Below are positions 17,781 through 27,328 of a DNA stretch of 48,481 nt, piece after piece. Source of the stretch: an uncultured Bacteroidales bacterium (GTDB lineage: Bacteria > Bacteroidota > Bacteroidia > Bacteroidales > UBA932); the NCBI GenBank assembly GCA_934700615.1, contig CAKUXR010000023.1:1-48481 (forward strand), written 5' to 3'. Made by a program: the position numbers and the translations under genes. The number at the start of each line of letters is the position of its first letter. Position 1 is the first letter of the stretch. The notes beneath the pieces were generated by a model. That model was given only the letters and a program-made list of their open reading frames with translations, was not told the origin of the DNA and ran no database searches.

Positions 17781-18248
17781 TTATTCAGCGCTTTCAGCCG
17801 ACTCTTCAGCCGCAGCCTCTTCCTGTCCGTTTTCAGAGAGTTCCGTCCTCTTGAGCTTCAGAACAGTCTTGCCGTCCTTAGAAAGCACTGAAGCATTGTC
17901 TTTGTCAGTAAACTCCACCTTGGCCGCAGAATCAAGTCCTTCGAGCACAGCGGTTTCAACTTCCGGTGTAGGTCCCATCATCTTGGTCACTCCCATTTCT
18001 CCAAATTTGATGGCATCACCCTCCACCTTATAATTTCCGAAGAAACCGTTGATGCTGGTATTTCCGTGTACGCCACCTTTGTCATCAAATGAAACCGTAG
18101 GTTTCTCGAATCCCGCCTCTACAGCAGCACCTCCTGCCTCCACGATTTCCCAATCTCCGACCAAAGCTTTCGCCACATCGTTCTTCTTTCCGGCCCCGCA
18201 GCTGCAAATCGCCGCAACAGCCATAACCATAAGAATTACCTTTTTCAT
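17781..18248 (-). CDS. META-domain lipoprotein (HslJ-like)
   Basis: The 155-residue protein starts with a lipoprotein signal peptide ending in ICSC (MKKVILMVMAVAAICSC), so it is predicted to be lipid-anchored at Cys17. The mature part has the META pattern: VGDWEIVEAGG, VSFDDKGGVHGNTSINGFFGNYKVEGDAIKFGEMGVTKMM and a final strand KTVLKLKRTEL. The C-terminus is an acidic Glu/Ala/Ser tail. META proteins are periplasmic or surface proteins of poorly known role, some linked to stress or protease inhibition. The palindrome at 18280-18472 lies directly upstream, its left arm 32 bases from the start codon. Confidence 0.85.
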   Translation of the reverse strand: MKKVILMVMAVAAICSCGAGKKNDVAKALVGDWEIVEAGGAAVEAGFEKPTVSFDDKGGVHGNTSINGFFGNYKVEGDAIKFGEMGVTKMMGPTPEVETAVLEGLDSAAKVEFTDKDNASVLSKDGKTVLKLKRTELSENGQEEAAAEESAESAE

Positions 18249-18279
18249 AATTGATTGATATTTATTGATTTATACATAA

Positions 18280-18472
18280 TTCAAGTTTCGCAAGTTAGAT
18301 AACTTGCTGAATGTTTGCGCAAATTGGAGGTTTGTCTCCCATTCGAAGACTTAAGGCCCACGCACTTTATTTTGTGTACGTTACCCTCACCCTAAATCCC
18401 TCCCCTCGGGGAAGGGACTTGCCCTCGCCCTTGCGGGCTCCAAAAGCGGTGTTTCGCACTTGCGAAACTTGA
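18280..18472. repeat. CAAGTTTCGCA palindrome, copy b
   Basis: TTCAAGTTTCGCA (18280-18292) is inverted as TGCGAAACTTGA (18461-18472). The C-to-T change relative to copy a occurs in both arms, so pairing is kept. The interior is longer and contains a C-rich stretch (CCCTCACCCTAAATCCCTCC) followed by a GGGGAAGGGA partner. The rest of 18473-18643 shows no gene. Confidence 0.6.
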
Positions 18473-18643
18473 GTACAATAATTGATTACACAACACAAAT
18501 AATGGAACATTTCCAGTCCAAGAGTCAGTCCACTCCCACCATTCATCCCAGCAGCAATATCATTTTCCACATGAGTTCAAACAATTCCCAAAGATAACTC
18601 ATTTTCCTCAAACCCCAGCAATATTCGCACTTCCCAATAATCG

Positions 18644-18697
18644 GCGCCTTATTTCCAACATGAATGACCGGCAAAGCATATCGGGCGCCAAGTCAAA
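18644..18697 (+). repeat. Direct repeat left of Rpn copy 1
   Basis: About 52 bases (key part TTCCAACATGAATGACC followed by CAAAGCATATCGGGCGCCAA) recur with few changes at 19938-19989. They bracket the first Rpn unit. No such repeat flanks the second Rpn unit. Confidence 0.75.
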
Positions 18698-18750
18698 AAT
18701 CAGTCGAAGCAGACCATAAGTCAGTACGACATAAATACGTACCAAGGAAT

Positions 18751-19943
18751 CGTCTCCGTTCTTCGATGTCATACGAGGAGCGGAGACGATTACATTACAA
18801 ACTTCAAGGATGTCGCACTATGAATCTTTCTGTAACTTCAGGACATCTTCCATAGACAGACCGGTAACATCACAGATAATTTGAACAGGCAGATGATTCT
18901 GCAGCATCTTCAGTACGATGCTGTTCCTCTCTTCTTCGCGTCCTTTAACGAGTCCTTCCTCACGACTTGTCTTCTTCGCATATTCAATCTGATTGAAAGT
19001 GTCACGTGCTGTAGTCATAGCCTTAATGTAATTTATTCTGTCAATGTTGTTGAGACCCGCTATCTCCGCGACGTCAAAAATTCTCTTGAATATTTTGTCC
19101 CGCAGCGCTGCCGGCCTTTCCAGAAGCATTGACAAGTTCTTCAAAATATAAAGCCACTTGTCAAGATCGGAGTCCAACTCATCCTCTTTCTTGTCAAACT
19201 TCGCGACCTCGATAAAGACAAACTTCAATTTGTCGGTCATCGTCTTGCCAGTTATAGCCTCCCGGAGCAAATACCTGTGCTCGATAAGGTCGTCATCCTC
19301 GTACTTGAAGTTCAGAATCCCGAGGAAATACACCCCGTCCAGTTCATAGTTCCACTCCTTCTTGACCCCAGTCACTTCATCTGTATGCGCCTTCCTGCCC
19401 TGCTTCATTATCGGAAATGAAGTATAATACAATGCCCTCTCGAAAAAGTGTTCCTGAGTAGCGTGCTGCATTTCGACAAGGAAATCCTTCCCGTCTTTTG
19501 CTCTGCAAATAACATCAAACACAGCCTTTCTGTCCTCTTCCATCAGTCCCAACTGCTCAGCAGGAATATAAGTAATGTCTTCAATCTCATATTCCGGAAA
19601 GATAACTTTCAGAAATTCAATGAGGATGTCTTTATTCACTTCACTCCCGAAGAGGCGTTTGAATCCCCAATCAATAAGAGGATTGATGTATCTCGCCTTG
19701 ACGATTTCGCCCATAAAGTTAGTTTTTTTATAATTATTAAACAAAAATCCAGGCACGAACTCCTGAGCATGATATGAGGATGTCCATGTCATTCAAGGCT
19801 GCAATAGTATGCAAAAAAATTCCGAAAAGTGAACAAAAGTGGCTCAAGAAGTCTTAATCGGCTAAGATTTTTATGATTTTTAAACTTTGAAGATGTTTTT
19901 TTAACAATTCCATTGGGGGAGAACAAACGAAAACGGTGCCTTG
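18751..19943 (-). mobile_element. Rpn unit, copy 1 (1.2-kb direct repeat)
   Basis: This block carries the first Rpn gene, a 38-base hairpin at its 3' side (18751-18788) and about 230 bases of shared upstream DNA. It is almost identical to 24183-25386 in the same orientation. The ends show no terminal inverted repeat, so duplication by homologous recombination or Rpn-promoted recombination is more likely than classic transposition. Confidence 0.7.
18818..19714 (-). CDS. Rpn family PD-(D/E)XK nuclease / putative transposase, copy 1
   Basis: The 298-residue protein belongs to the Rpn (recombination-promoting nuclease) family. It has the typical start MGEIVKARYINPLIDWGFKRLF and the PD-(D/E)XK core AVFDVICRAKDGKDFLVEMQ with Asp67 and the Glu81-x-Gln83 motif. 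A C-terminal helical region (KTSREEGLVKGREEERNSI) precedes a small HTH-like end (VTGLSMEDVLKLQKDS). The frame extends to 19792, but homologues start at the ATG chosen here, 78 bases further in. The second copy (24250-25158) differs by a four-residue insertion and a few substitutions near the C-terminus. Related proteins cut DNA and stimulate RecA-independent recombination. Confidence 0.9.
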   Translation of the reverse strand: MGEIVKARYINPLIDWGFKRLFGSEVNKDILIEFLKVIFPEYEIEDITYIPAEQLGLMEEDRKAVFDVICRAKDGKDFLVEMQHATQEHFFERALYYTSFPIMKQGRKAHTDEVTGVKKEWNYELDGVYFLGILNFKYEDDDLIEHRYLLREAITGKTMTDKLKFVFIEVAKFDKKEDELDSDLDKWLYILKNLSMLLERPAALRDKIFKRIFDVAEIAGLNNIDRINYIKAMTTARDTFNQIEYAKKTSREEGLVKGREEERNSIVLKMLQNHLPVQIICDVTGLSMEDVLKLQKDS

Positions 19944-19989
19944 TTTCCAACAGGAATGACCGTCAAAGCATATCGGGCGCCAAATCAAA
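19938..19989 (+). repeat. Direct repeat right of Rpn copy 1
   Basis: Partner of 18644-18697. Its first bases (GCCTTG) coincide with the upstream edge of the Rpn unit. The rest of the 19990-20122 gap is AT-rich and shows no gene; it should contain the promoter of the lipoprotein at 20123. Confidence 0.75.
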
Positions 19990-20122
19990 TCCATTGAACG
20001 ATCTAAATATGAACCAATTATGAACTTGATTATTAATATAATATTATCGTCCTTTGTATTGTATAAACAGATGTTGCACGATTGCAAGCAACAATCACAA
20101 CAACATAGCTAACATCGTAAAT

Positions 20123-23100
20123 ATGAATTATTTATCTAAGTTTAGGGGGGGGCGATAGCATTCTTCCTTTTAGTGGGTCTGTCAAGCTGCAATAGTTTTG
20201 ACAAGGACATCCAACGTATCGACGAGCGCATCGATCGTATAGAAAACACACAAATTAATTCTCTTAGCCAACAAGTAGAAGCTATCAACAAGTCTCTGCC
20301 TCAATTGCAAAAAACGGATGCAGAACTCAAAAGCTATATAGAAATACTTCAGGGCACCGCCTCTGATCTCCAAAAATCCATCAAGGAATCCGATGGAAAA
20401 ATCGACAAAGTAAAGGCAGATCTTGACAAAGCCATCAGTGATGCGAAAGCCGACAACAAGGATTTGAAAGATGAACTGATAGCTTCCCTCAACATGGCCA
20501 AGTCCGACATTGTTGCCCAATTAAATGCAGCAAAGATTGAAATGCAGGGACAGTTGGATAAACTCAAAGGAACAATTGCAGAACTCCAGAACAAGGATAA
20601 AGATCTGGAGAAGAAAATAACCGACATCAAGGCCTATGCAGATGAAAAACTCCAAAAATCAAAAGACTGGGCGACAGCAACTTTTGCAACATTGGAACAG
20701 TATAATGCTATCACATCTGATATCTCAGTCATAAAACAGAGCATTGAAAGTCTAAACAATTCAGTAGAGACCTTGGAGAAAAATCTAAAAGAAAAAGTAT
20801 CCAAGGAACTTGAAACTGCCATTTCTCAAGTTAAGGATCAGATATCGGCAGAAATTGCAGAAGAGATAACAAACTCATATACGAACGCAATATCTACAGC
20901 AAAGACTGAACTGACAAATGCCTATAAGGCAGAAATTGCGACATCCATCTCCGCACTTGAAACATCAATGAAAGAATGGGTAAACAGCGCATTGACAGGC
21001 TATTATACTATTAGTGAGACTGATGCAAAACTGACATCCCTTAAATCCGATCTTGAGAATCAGTTAAAATCTCAGAAAGAATATTTGGAGAGCCTGGTCA
21101 CTGCATTGAGCAGTTCCCTTACGGAGAAAATCAACGGTAACACAAAATTGATTCAAACTCTTCGCAACGACCTCACATCCGCACAGAAGGATATCACATC
21201 AAACGCGCAGAGCATCATTGACAATGCCGAAAGAATATCATCTAATTCACAAAAAATCAACAACAACACAAGATCAATAACAGAAAATTCCACCGCAATA
21301 GAAAACCTCGAGAAAGCAGTTGTGGAGTTGAAGCGAGAACTTGATGGAAAGATATCCGACCTCGAATCCAGACTGACTCAAGTAGGAGCAGATGTCACCG
21401 CAATCAATGAAGAAATAACTTCAATAAGAAAAACATATTCAGAACGAATAGATAATCTCCAAAAGGTTATCGAGGGAAAAATTGCGGAAAACAAAGAATC
21501 GATAAATACAAATAAAGCAGCCATTTCAGAGAACACAAAGTCCATATCCTCCAACAAGGCCGCTATAGATGCCCTGAAAATCACCTCTGGTGGTTCCGCA
21601 GACTCATTTGCCGCGCAGATACTTTCCAATGCAGAAAAGATTTCCAAGAATTCCGAAGACATATCCTCGAATGCTTCGCTAATTGCAGACAACGCCAAAG
21701 CCATCAATAGCAATGCCGGCGCAATAGCTGAAAACACGGCTAAGATATCCGAACTTGAGAACAGCATTTCAAACATGAAAGCTGAAATGACAGAGTCATA
21801 TAAGGCAGCAATATCTTCCGCAATCAGCGATTGCGAAGGACGATTAAAAGGAGATATAGCAAAAGAAGTAGTAGCGTTGAATACTCGCATTGATTCTGAA
21901 ATGGGGGACATGAGAAACGCTATGGCAGCATTGACAGAACGAGTAAAGACGCTGGAGAGTGCTGTTGCCGACATTAAAACCAAGGTTTCTGAGATAGGCG
22001 AAGACATAGAGACTCTTCAGGGGCGTGTTGCTTCGATAGAGCAGCAGATTTCTGCTATTGATGAGACTATCAATAAGTTAAAAACTGCTGATTCTGAACT
22101 GAAAAGTTACATAGAAGTCCTTCAGGGCACCGCAGAGGAGTTAAAGAAATCGATCGCGGCTAATGATTCAAAAATCAACGATATAGAAAGAGCATTGGAA
22201 CAGGCAATTGCAGATGCAAAAGCAAGTGACAGTGCGATGAAGAAAGAGTTGTTAGCATCGATTGAAGCAGCAAAGTCAGAAACGTTATCTCAGTTAAAGT
22301 CAATGAAAGCTGAGATGGACAGCAAATTGGAAGGTGTTAATACAACTATTGCAGCTTTGAAAGCTAAAGATATTGAGATTGAGAAGAAAATAGAAGAGCT
22401 TCAATCTTATATTGACGGGCAAATACAGGACACTAAAGATTGGGCATCAGCAACATTTGCTACCCTTGACCAATATGAGACTGTCGCTACGGAAATTGCA
22501 TCATTGAAACAGACAATCGCCAGTCTTACTGAGTCATTGTCCGCAATGGAGACGAAACTTAAAGGGAAATGGGCTGATGACATCGAAGCAGCCATCGCAC
22601 CTATAAAAGAAGAGATAAGTAAGACTGCAGAAGAATTCCGTAAAGGATACATTTCAGCAATAGCGGAGACTAAAAGTGAGATCGAATCTGCCTATCGTGC
22701 TGAAATCGCTTCTTCTATTGCATCATTGGAGGCTTCTCTAAAAACCTGGATAAGCAATTCACTGTCAGCATATTCCACTATAGCCGAGACAGAGGCAAAA
22801 CTTGATGCACAGAAGAAAGAGATAGAGTCGCAACTATCCGCTCAGAAAACCTACTTGGAGGAGATGATAAGCAACTTGGAGTCAAGTAGTTCAGAAAAGA
22901 TACAGGCCAATGCCAATTTGATCAAGTCCTTGAGCAGTGAGCTTGATGCTGTAAAGAAGACACAAGAGACGAATGCCGCTGAAATCGCATCGATGAAGAA
23001 TGAACTCGCCAAGTCGAAAGAGGATATCACAAGTGCGTACACTGCAGCCATCACCTCAGCTATAAATACCCTTGACGGAAAGTTGACAGAAAAGGTCAAT

Positions 23101-24138
23101 GCCGAAATATCCAAGATTAACGAGCGGATTGACAATGAGGTTGCTGCGCTGGAACAGAAACTTTCAGCACTTGATGATAGAATTGGCGCATTGGAGGTGA
23201 ATATCGAATCAGTCAAGTCTGAACTTAAGGCAATGCAAGATGAGATTTCCGCGCTAAAAGATCAGATTTCAAAGATTGTCAACAAGGTGATATCCATATC
23301 TCATGTGCCGACATATGAGGATGGATATGAGGTCGTGCCATATACGATGGATGGCAGCACTATCGTTCCGGGAGATTTCACTCTCAAGTTCGAAGTAGCC
23401 CCGGCAAGTGCAGCAGAAGAAATCGCATCCGTTTGGCAGTCAGCTCTTTCCGCCAAAGCAGTTTATACATTGAAAACCAAAGCCGCAGGCGACTTCGTTC
23501 CATTAGCCATAAAATCCGCAACAGCTAAAGACGGAATGCTTTCATTAGCCATATCCGGGAAAGGAATATCGGATGGATTTTTCAATAAGCTAATTTCAAT
23601 GAGTGTGAGGATGAAAATCTCAAACTCGTCTAATGAAATTCTTTCCGAGTATGTAAAATGTATAATCCCAAGCGATTCATATGTCGAGAATAATGTCAAT
23701 TACGGACATGGTGTTAATATTGACGATGTTGTCTGGGCACCAGTAAATGTTGGTGAAACATGGTCTGATAAATTTGGCAAACTCTATCTTAGTGGAGTCG
23801 CAAAAACTGTTTGCCCTACAGGATGGCGGTTGCCTACAGGTAAAGAATTGGTTTCGTTAAAATCTAATTATTCGGATTTTACAACATATAATGGAGTGAA
23901 AGGACGCTGGTTTTCTGGAAGTGAAAAATGGTCAAATGAAGTTCCTTCTATATTTCTTCCAGCCTCAGGCAATCTTGATGATGATAATAAACCTAAATAT
24001 AAAGAAACTATAGGTTGGTATTGGTCTTCAACTATGAGAAGTATCTACACATATTTCCTCCGTTTTGATGAAAGGTCTGTGGATTATTCGAGTACAAATG
24101 GTAATGCTTATTATTCCGTACGTTGTGTGAAAGAATAA
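20123..24138 (+). CDS. Giant coiled-coil lipoprotein with C-terminal FISUMP domain; start out of frame at a G8 tract
   Basis: An ATG at 20123 opens MNYLSKFRGG and meets a stop after a run of eight G (20145-20152). With nine (or six) G it would continue AIAFFLLVGLSSC, a complete lipoprotein signal peptide, into the long frame that otherwise can only start at a GTG (20173) inside that signal. From the GTG there are 1321 residues. Residues about 5-1040 are almost continuous coiled coil, with a large internal duplication (about 40-330 and 630-920; LKSYIE-I/V-LQGTA and DWA-T/S-ATFATL-E/D-QY mark both). A beta-rich linker follows at about 1040-1170 (YEDGYEVVPYTMDG). The end is a FISUMP domain (about 1175-1321: WAPVNVG, CPTGWRLPTGKEL, GWYWSST, YSVRCVKE). 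Probably a surface stalk with an adhesive tip, switched off in this sequence. Two Rpn units flank it. Confidence 0.8.
20145..20152 (+). repeat. Poly-G tract (G8) in a signal-peptide coding region
   Basis: Eight consecutive G sit between the codons for MNYLSKFR and the hydrophobic signal core. The observed length puts the downstream coding sequence out of frame with the ATG. G9 or G6 restores one continuous frame. Such tracts are classic slipped-strand phase-variation sites. A sequencing or assembly error of one base is the main alternative. Confidence 0.75.
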
Positions 24139-24182
24139 GTCCCCGAATGGATATCATATAGTCTATTGTGATAGGTAGAATT

Positions 24183-24220
24183 CGTCTCCGTTCTTCGATG
24201 TCATACGAAGAGCGGAGACG
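24183..24220. terminator. Stem-loop between the lipoprotein and Rpn copy 2
   Basis: CGTCTCCGTTCTTCG (24183-24197) pairs with CGAAGAGCGGAGACG (24206-24220) around ATGTCATA. The same hairpin occurs at 18751-18788, with one change that keeps a G-U pair. No U run follows on either side, so it may be a bidirectional terminator or a recognition end of the Rpn unit. Confidence 0.55.
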
Positions 24221-24249
24221 ATTACATTACAAACTTCAAGGATGTCGCA

Positions 24250-25158
24250 CTATGAATCTTTCTGTAACTTCAGGACATCTTCCATCGACAGACCTGTAAC
24301 ATCACAGAGAATTTGAACAGGCAGATTATTCTGCAGCATCTTCAGTACGATGCTGTTCCTCTCTTCTTCGCGTCCTTTAACGAGTCCTTCTTCGCGTCCT
24401 TCCTCACGACTTGTCTTCTTCGCATATTCAATCTGATTGAAAGTGTCACGTGCTGTAGTCATAGCCTTAATGTAATTTATTCTGTCAATGTTGTTGAGAC
24501 CCGCTATCTCCGCGACGTCAAAAATTCTCTTGAATATTTTGTCCCGCAGCGCTGCCGGCCTTTCCAGAAGCATTGACAAGTTCTTCAAAATATAAAGCCA
24601 CTTGTCAAGATCGGAGTCCAACTCATCCTCTTTCTTGTCAAACTTCGCGACCTCGATAAAGACAAACTTCAATTTGTCGGTCATCGTCTTGCCAGTTATA
24701 GCCTCCCGGAGCAAATACCTGTGCTCGATAAGGTCGTCATCCTCGTACTTGAAGTTCAGAATCCCGAGGAAATACACCCCGTCCAGTTCATAGTTCCACT
24801 CCTTCTTGACCCCAGTCACTTCATCTGTATGCGCCTTCCTGCCCTGCTTCATTATCGGAAATGAAGTATAATACAATGCCCTCTCGAAAAAGTGTTCCTG
24901 AGTAGCGTGCTGCATTTCGACAAGGAAATCCTTCCCGTCTTTTGCTCTGCAAATAACATCAAACACAGCCTTTCTGTCCTCTTCCATCAGTCCCAACTGC
25001 TCAGCAGGAATATAAGTAATGTCTTCAATCTCATATTCCGGAAAGATAACTTTCAGAAATTCAATGAGGATGTCTTTATTCACTTCACTCCCGAAGAGGC
25101 GTTTGAATCCCCAATCAATAAGAGGATTGATGTATCTCGCCTTGACGATTTCGCCCAT
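24250..25158 (-). CDS. Rpn family PD-(D/E)XK nuclease / putative transposase, copy 2
   Basis: The 302-residue paralogue is almost identical to the protein at 18818-19714. It has the same Asp67 and Glu81-x-Gln83 core. The C-terminal helix has one more GREE-type repeat (SREEGREEGLVKGREEER), and there are two substitutions just after it (NNLPVQILCDV against NHLPVQIICDV). The start is chosen as in copy 1; an upstream in-frame ATG at 25236 lies in the shared leader. The near identity, also outside the coding region, means a recent duplication or ongoing gene conversion. The variable repeat number near the C-terminus resembles what is known for Rpn proteins. Confidence 0.9.
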   Translation of the reverse strand: MGEIVKARYINPLIDWGFKRLFGSEVNKDILIEFLKVIFPEYEIEDITYIPAEQLGLMEEDRKAVFDVICRAKDGKDFLVEMQHATQEHFFERALYYTSFPIMKQGRKAHTDEVTGVKKEWNYELDGVYFLGILNFKYEDDDLIEHRYLLREAITGKTMTDKLKFVFIEVAKFDKKEDELDSDLDKWLYILKNLSMLLERPAALRDKIFKRIFDVAEIAGLNNIDRINYIKAMTTARDTFNQIEYAKKTSREEGREEGLVKGREEERNSIVLKMLQNNLPVQILCDVTGLSMEDVLKLQKDS

Positions 25159-25424
25159 AAAGTTAGTTTTTTTATAATTATTAAACAAAAATCCAGGCAC
25201 GAACTCCTGAGCATGATATGAGGATGTCCATGTCATTCAAGGCTGCAATAGTATGCAAAAAAATTCCGAAAAGTGAACAAAAGTGGCTCAAGAAGTCTTA
25301 AGCAGCTAAGATTTTTATGATTTTTAAACTTTGAAGATGTTTTTTAAACAATTCCATTGGGGAGAGCAAACGAAAACGGTGCCTTGACATCCAAGACACC
25401 GCCTAAAACCATATGTCTCCGCGA

Positions 25425-26540
25425 CTAATACACGAATGAGAATTCGTCGAGATAGAGGACTGTGCCGTTGCCGCCGGTGAAATAATCGCCGTAACGGCTG
25501 GAGGCAGAAACTATGACAACCACAGATGGGGTACGGTCGCTGCGGTATGTGATAGGAATGTCAAACTCCTCATAGTTGTCCATCCATTTGCTGAACTCGA
25601 AATCGCCATATCCGATGATTGCCGGGTCATTGTCAAAATCTATGAACTGACCGTCGGAATTCACAACATGGAAACGGCCTTTGTCATCGATGGCACCATC
25701 CGGATAGCCGGACCACTTGTTCTTGTCCCAGTCCGCAAGAATAATCTGAACCTGACCTATATCCATCTTTCCGAGCAGATCCTTATGCGAATCATCCGCA
25801 TTGTCGATCGCCACAGGCTGATAGCAATAATAGCCGTGAAGAGATTTCGGTCTCTCGGTGAAAGGAATACCCCAGGCCAGATCGGCGCCCTTGGTACCCT
25901 TAAGACCACAGAACTCCCCGGTATAGATATTTCCTGAAGCGAACTTGATAAGAATCCACTGGCTGCTCAGTTTGGCCGCATACTTTCCGGGACCGGGAAC
26001 AGCAACAAAAGACTCCTCAGGGGTCGTGGTGTTCCTGTTCAGAAGGTCAGCGGTACCCTTGTTCGCGGTAGTCCAAATCGACTTTTCCTCATCAGAAGCA
26101 TCAGCGGCATAAGGATACCATCCCTTGCCGGCCATCGCCCAGTTGTCAAAACTCATATTGTAGAGCTGACGGCCCTCGACAGGAGCATCCGGATCAGCAT
26201 TGACAGCAATCAGCTTCCACTCGAATTCACGGAACGCCATAAGCCTTACCCTCAGGGTATCAGAAAGATCCACGTGGTCTCCGACTGCCAGCTGTGACTC
26301 CTTGAACCTGGTAGGATCTGTATATTTGACCTTGGAAATGGACAGCGAATGCAAGTCATAATCCGCCGGCATCGTGACAGTCACAGTCAGTTTGGAAGTA
26401 TTGATGGACGAACTTACCTGATCCTCCACTTCGAAAGACTCGTATCCAGCCACATCCTTCGGAATCATCATATCATTTTCCATCTCGCACCCTGTCAATG
26501 CCAGAATGACAGATGCGACAACTAAAATCCTGCTTCTCAT
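25425..26540 (-). CDS. PCMD-domain lipoprotein
   Basis: The 371-residue protein has a lipoprotein signal ending LALTGC (MRSRILVVASVILALTGC). An N-terminal Ig-like or beta region follows (about 40-120, with VTVTMPADYDLHSLSISKVKYT). Then comes a C-terminal PCMD domain (putative carbohydrate metabolism domain), recognised by YNMSFDNW, GKYAAKLSSQWI, GIPFTERPKSLHGYYCYQPV and the closing GNGTVLYLDEFSFVY. This two-part layout is common in Bacteroidota surface lipoproteins; binding of glycans or other envelope ligands is suspected but unproven. It lies 5 bases downstream of the barrel protein gene on the same strand, so the two are almost surely co-expressed. Confidence 0.82.
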   Translation of the reverse strand: MRSRILVVASVILALTGCEMENDMMIPKDVAGYESFEVEDQVSSSINTSKLTVTVTMPADYDLHSLSISKVKYTDPTRFKESQLAVGDHVDLSDTLRVRLMAFREFEWKLIAVNADPDAPVEGRQLYNMSFDNWAMAGKGWYPYAADASDEEKSIWTTANKGTADLLNRNTTTPEESFVAVPGPGKYAAKLSSQWILIKFASGNIYTGEFCGLKGTKGADLAWGIPFTERPKSLHGYYCYQPVAIDNADDSHKDLLGKMDIGQVQIILADWDKNKWSGYPDGAIDDKGRFHVVNSDGQFIDFDNDPAIIGYGDFEFSKWMDNYEEFDIPITYRSDRTPSVVVIVSASSRYGDYFTGGNGTVLYLDEFSFVY

Positions 26541-26545
26541 ATCCG

Positions 26546-27328
26546 CTACTTTTCGCTACGTCTTCCGACCTGGAAATAATACATGATGGAAAAGCCCACA
26601 CCGAGAAGATTCGGCTTGAAAGTCGTTCCAAAATGGGACAATGAACTGGTATATACCTGATTCTTGGTCTGCTTCGTATATGAATAGTTGCACTCCAACA
26701 CGCTGAGAGACAGCTCGAAAGAGAGATTATTCGTAAGGAACGCCGTCAATCCCGGATAGACACCGATATTGAGCGCGTAGGAATCCGAAAAAGTTCCGTC
26801 CTTCTCATTGCCGTCCATCTGATAGGACTTTCCACGCCCCTTGCTTCCGCCGATTCTGATTTCATTGAACATGGCGAAGACGCGGCTGCCGAAAAGCGGC
26901 ACATAGTTCCTGACCGCAAACTGGCCCAGATACTTCTGGCTCTCGAAATAATGGTTTGAGAAATCGAAATTGTTGTCAGTATCCAGACTTATCGAAGCCT
27001 TGTCCATATCCATTGACGTATATGAATATCCGAAACGTGCTCCGACCGCAGTGTTCTTGCCGATGAAATAGAACGCGGCAGGAGAAATCTTGACTGTGGA
27101 AAGAGTCCCCTCCAGTCCGGTTATAAGCGACATCAGTTCATATCCCACATCACCATTTCCGGCTGAATACCTGTTATACGAAATGGATGTTCCCAATGTC
27201 ATCATTCCCTTGGGAATAAAAACGGTGCTCGCGTCTCCAAGCCCCCTGTCAAACTTCTTCTCAGGAGTTTTTGCGAAAGACATCGAGCCAACTGTCAGCA
27301 GCAAGGCTGCAAATAAAAATTTTCTCAT
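26546..27328 (-). CDS. Outer-membrane beta-barrel protein
   Basis: The 260-residue protein has a cleavable signal peptide (MRKFLFAALLLTVGSMSFAK) followed by alternating amphipathic strands. Examples are MTLGTSISYNRYS, TAVGARFGYSYTSM and LLGVGFSIMYYF. It ends in aromatic and basic residues (MYYFQVGRRSEK), as expected for a small outer-membrane barrel of about eight to ten strands. It precedes the PCMD lipoprotein by 5 bases, so the lipoprotein may be presented together with the barrel. No enzymatic motif is seen. The upstream gap 27329-27670 contains parE's promoter region and nothing else that I can identify. Confidence 0.72.
   Translation of the reverse strand: MRKFLFAALLLTVGSMSFAKTPEKKFDRGLGDASTVFIPKGMMTLGTSISYNRYSAGNGDVGYELMSLITGLEGTLSTVKISPAAFYFIGKNTAVGARFGYSYTSMDMDKASISLDTDNNFDFSNHYFESQKYLGQFAVRNYVPLFGSRVFAMFNEIRIGGSKGRGKSYQMDGNEKDGTFSDSYALNIGVYPGLTAFLTNNLSFELSLSVLECNYSYTKQTKNQVYTSSLSHFGTTFKPNLLGVGFSIMYYFQVGRRSEK

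Larger units (their letters stand above)
24183..25386 (-). mobile_element. Rpn unit, copy 2 (1.2-kb direct repeat)
   Basis: Same content and orientation as 18751-19943. The only sizeable difference is a 12-base insertion in the Rpn coding region. It is not flanked by the 52-base direct repeat that brackets copy 1. Together the copies enclose about 4.2 kb containing the phase-variable lipoprotein. Confidence 0.7.

Noticed and set aside
19714..19792. Longer N-terminus of both Rpn proteins (MTWTSSYHAQEF…)
   Set aside because: The family starts at MGE-x-V-x-ARYINP; the extension is in the shared leader and has a poor start context.
20173..20175. GTG at 20173 as the true start of the lipoprotein
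   Set aside because: It lies inside the signal-peptide core (GLSSC follows within six codons), has no ribosome site and would leave no usable signal sequence.
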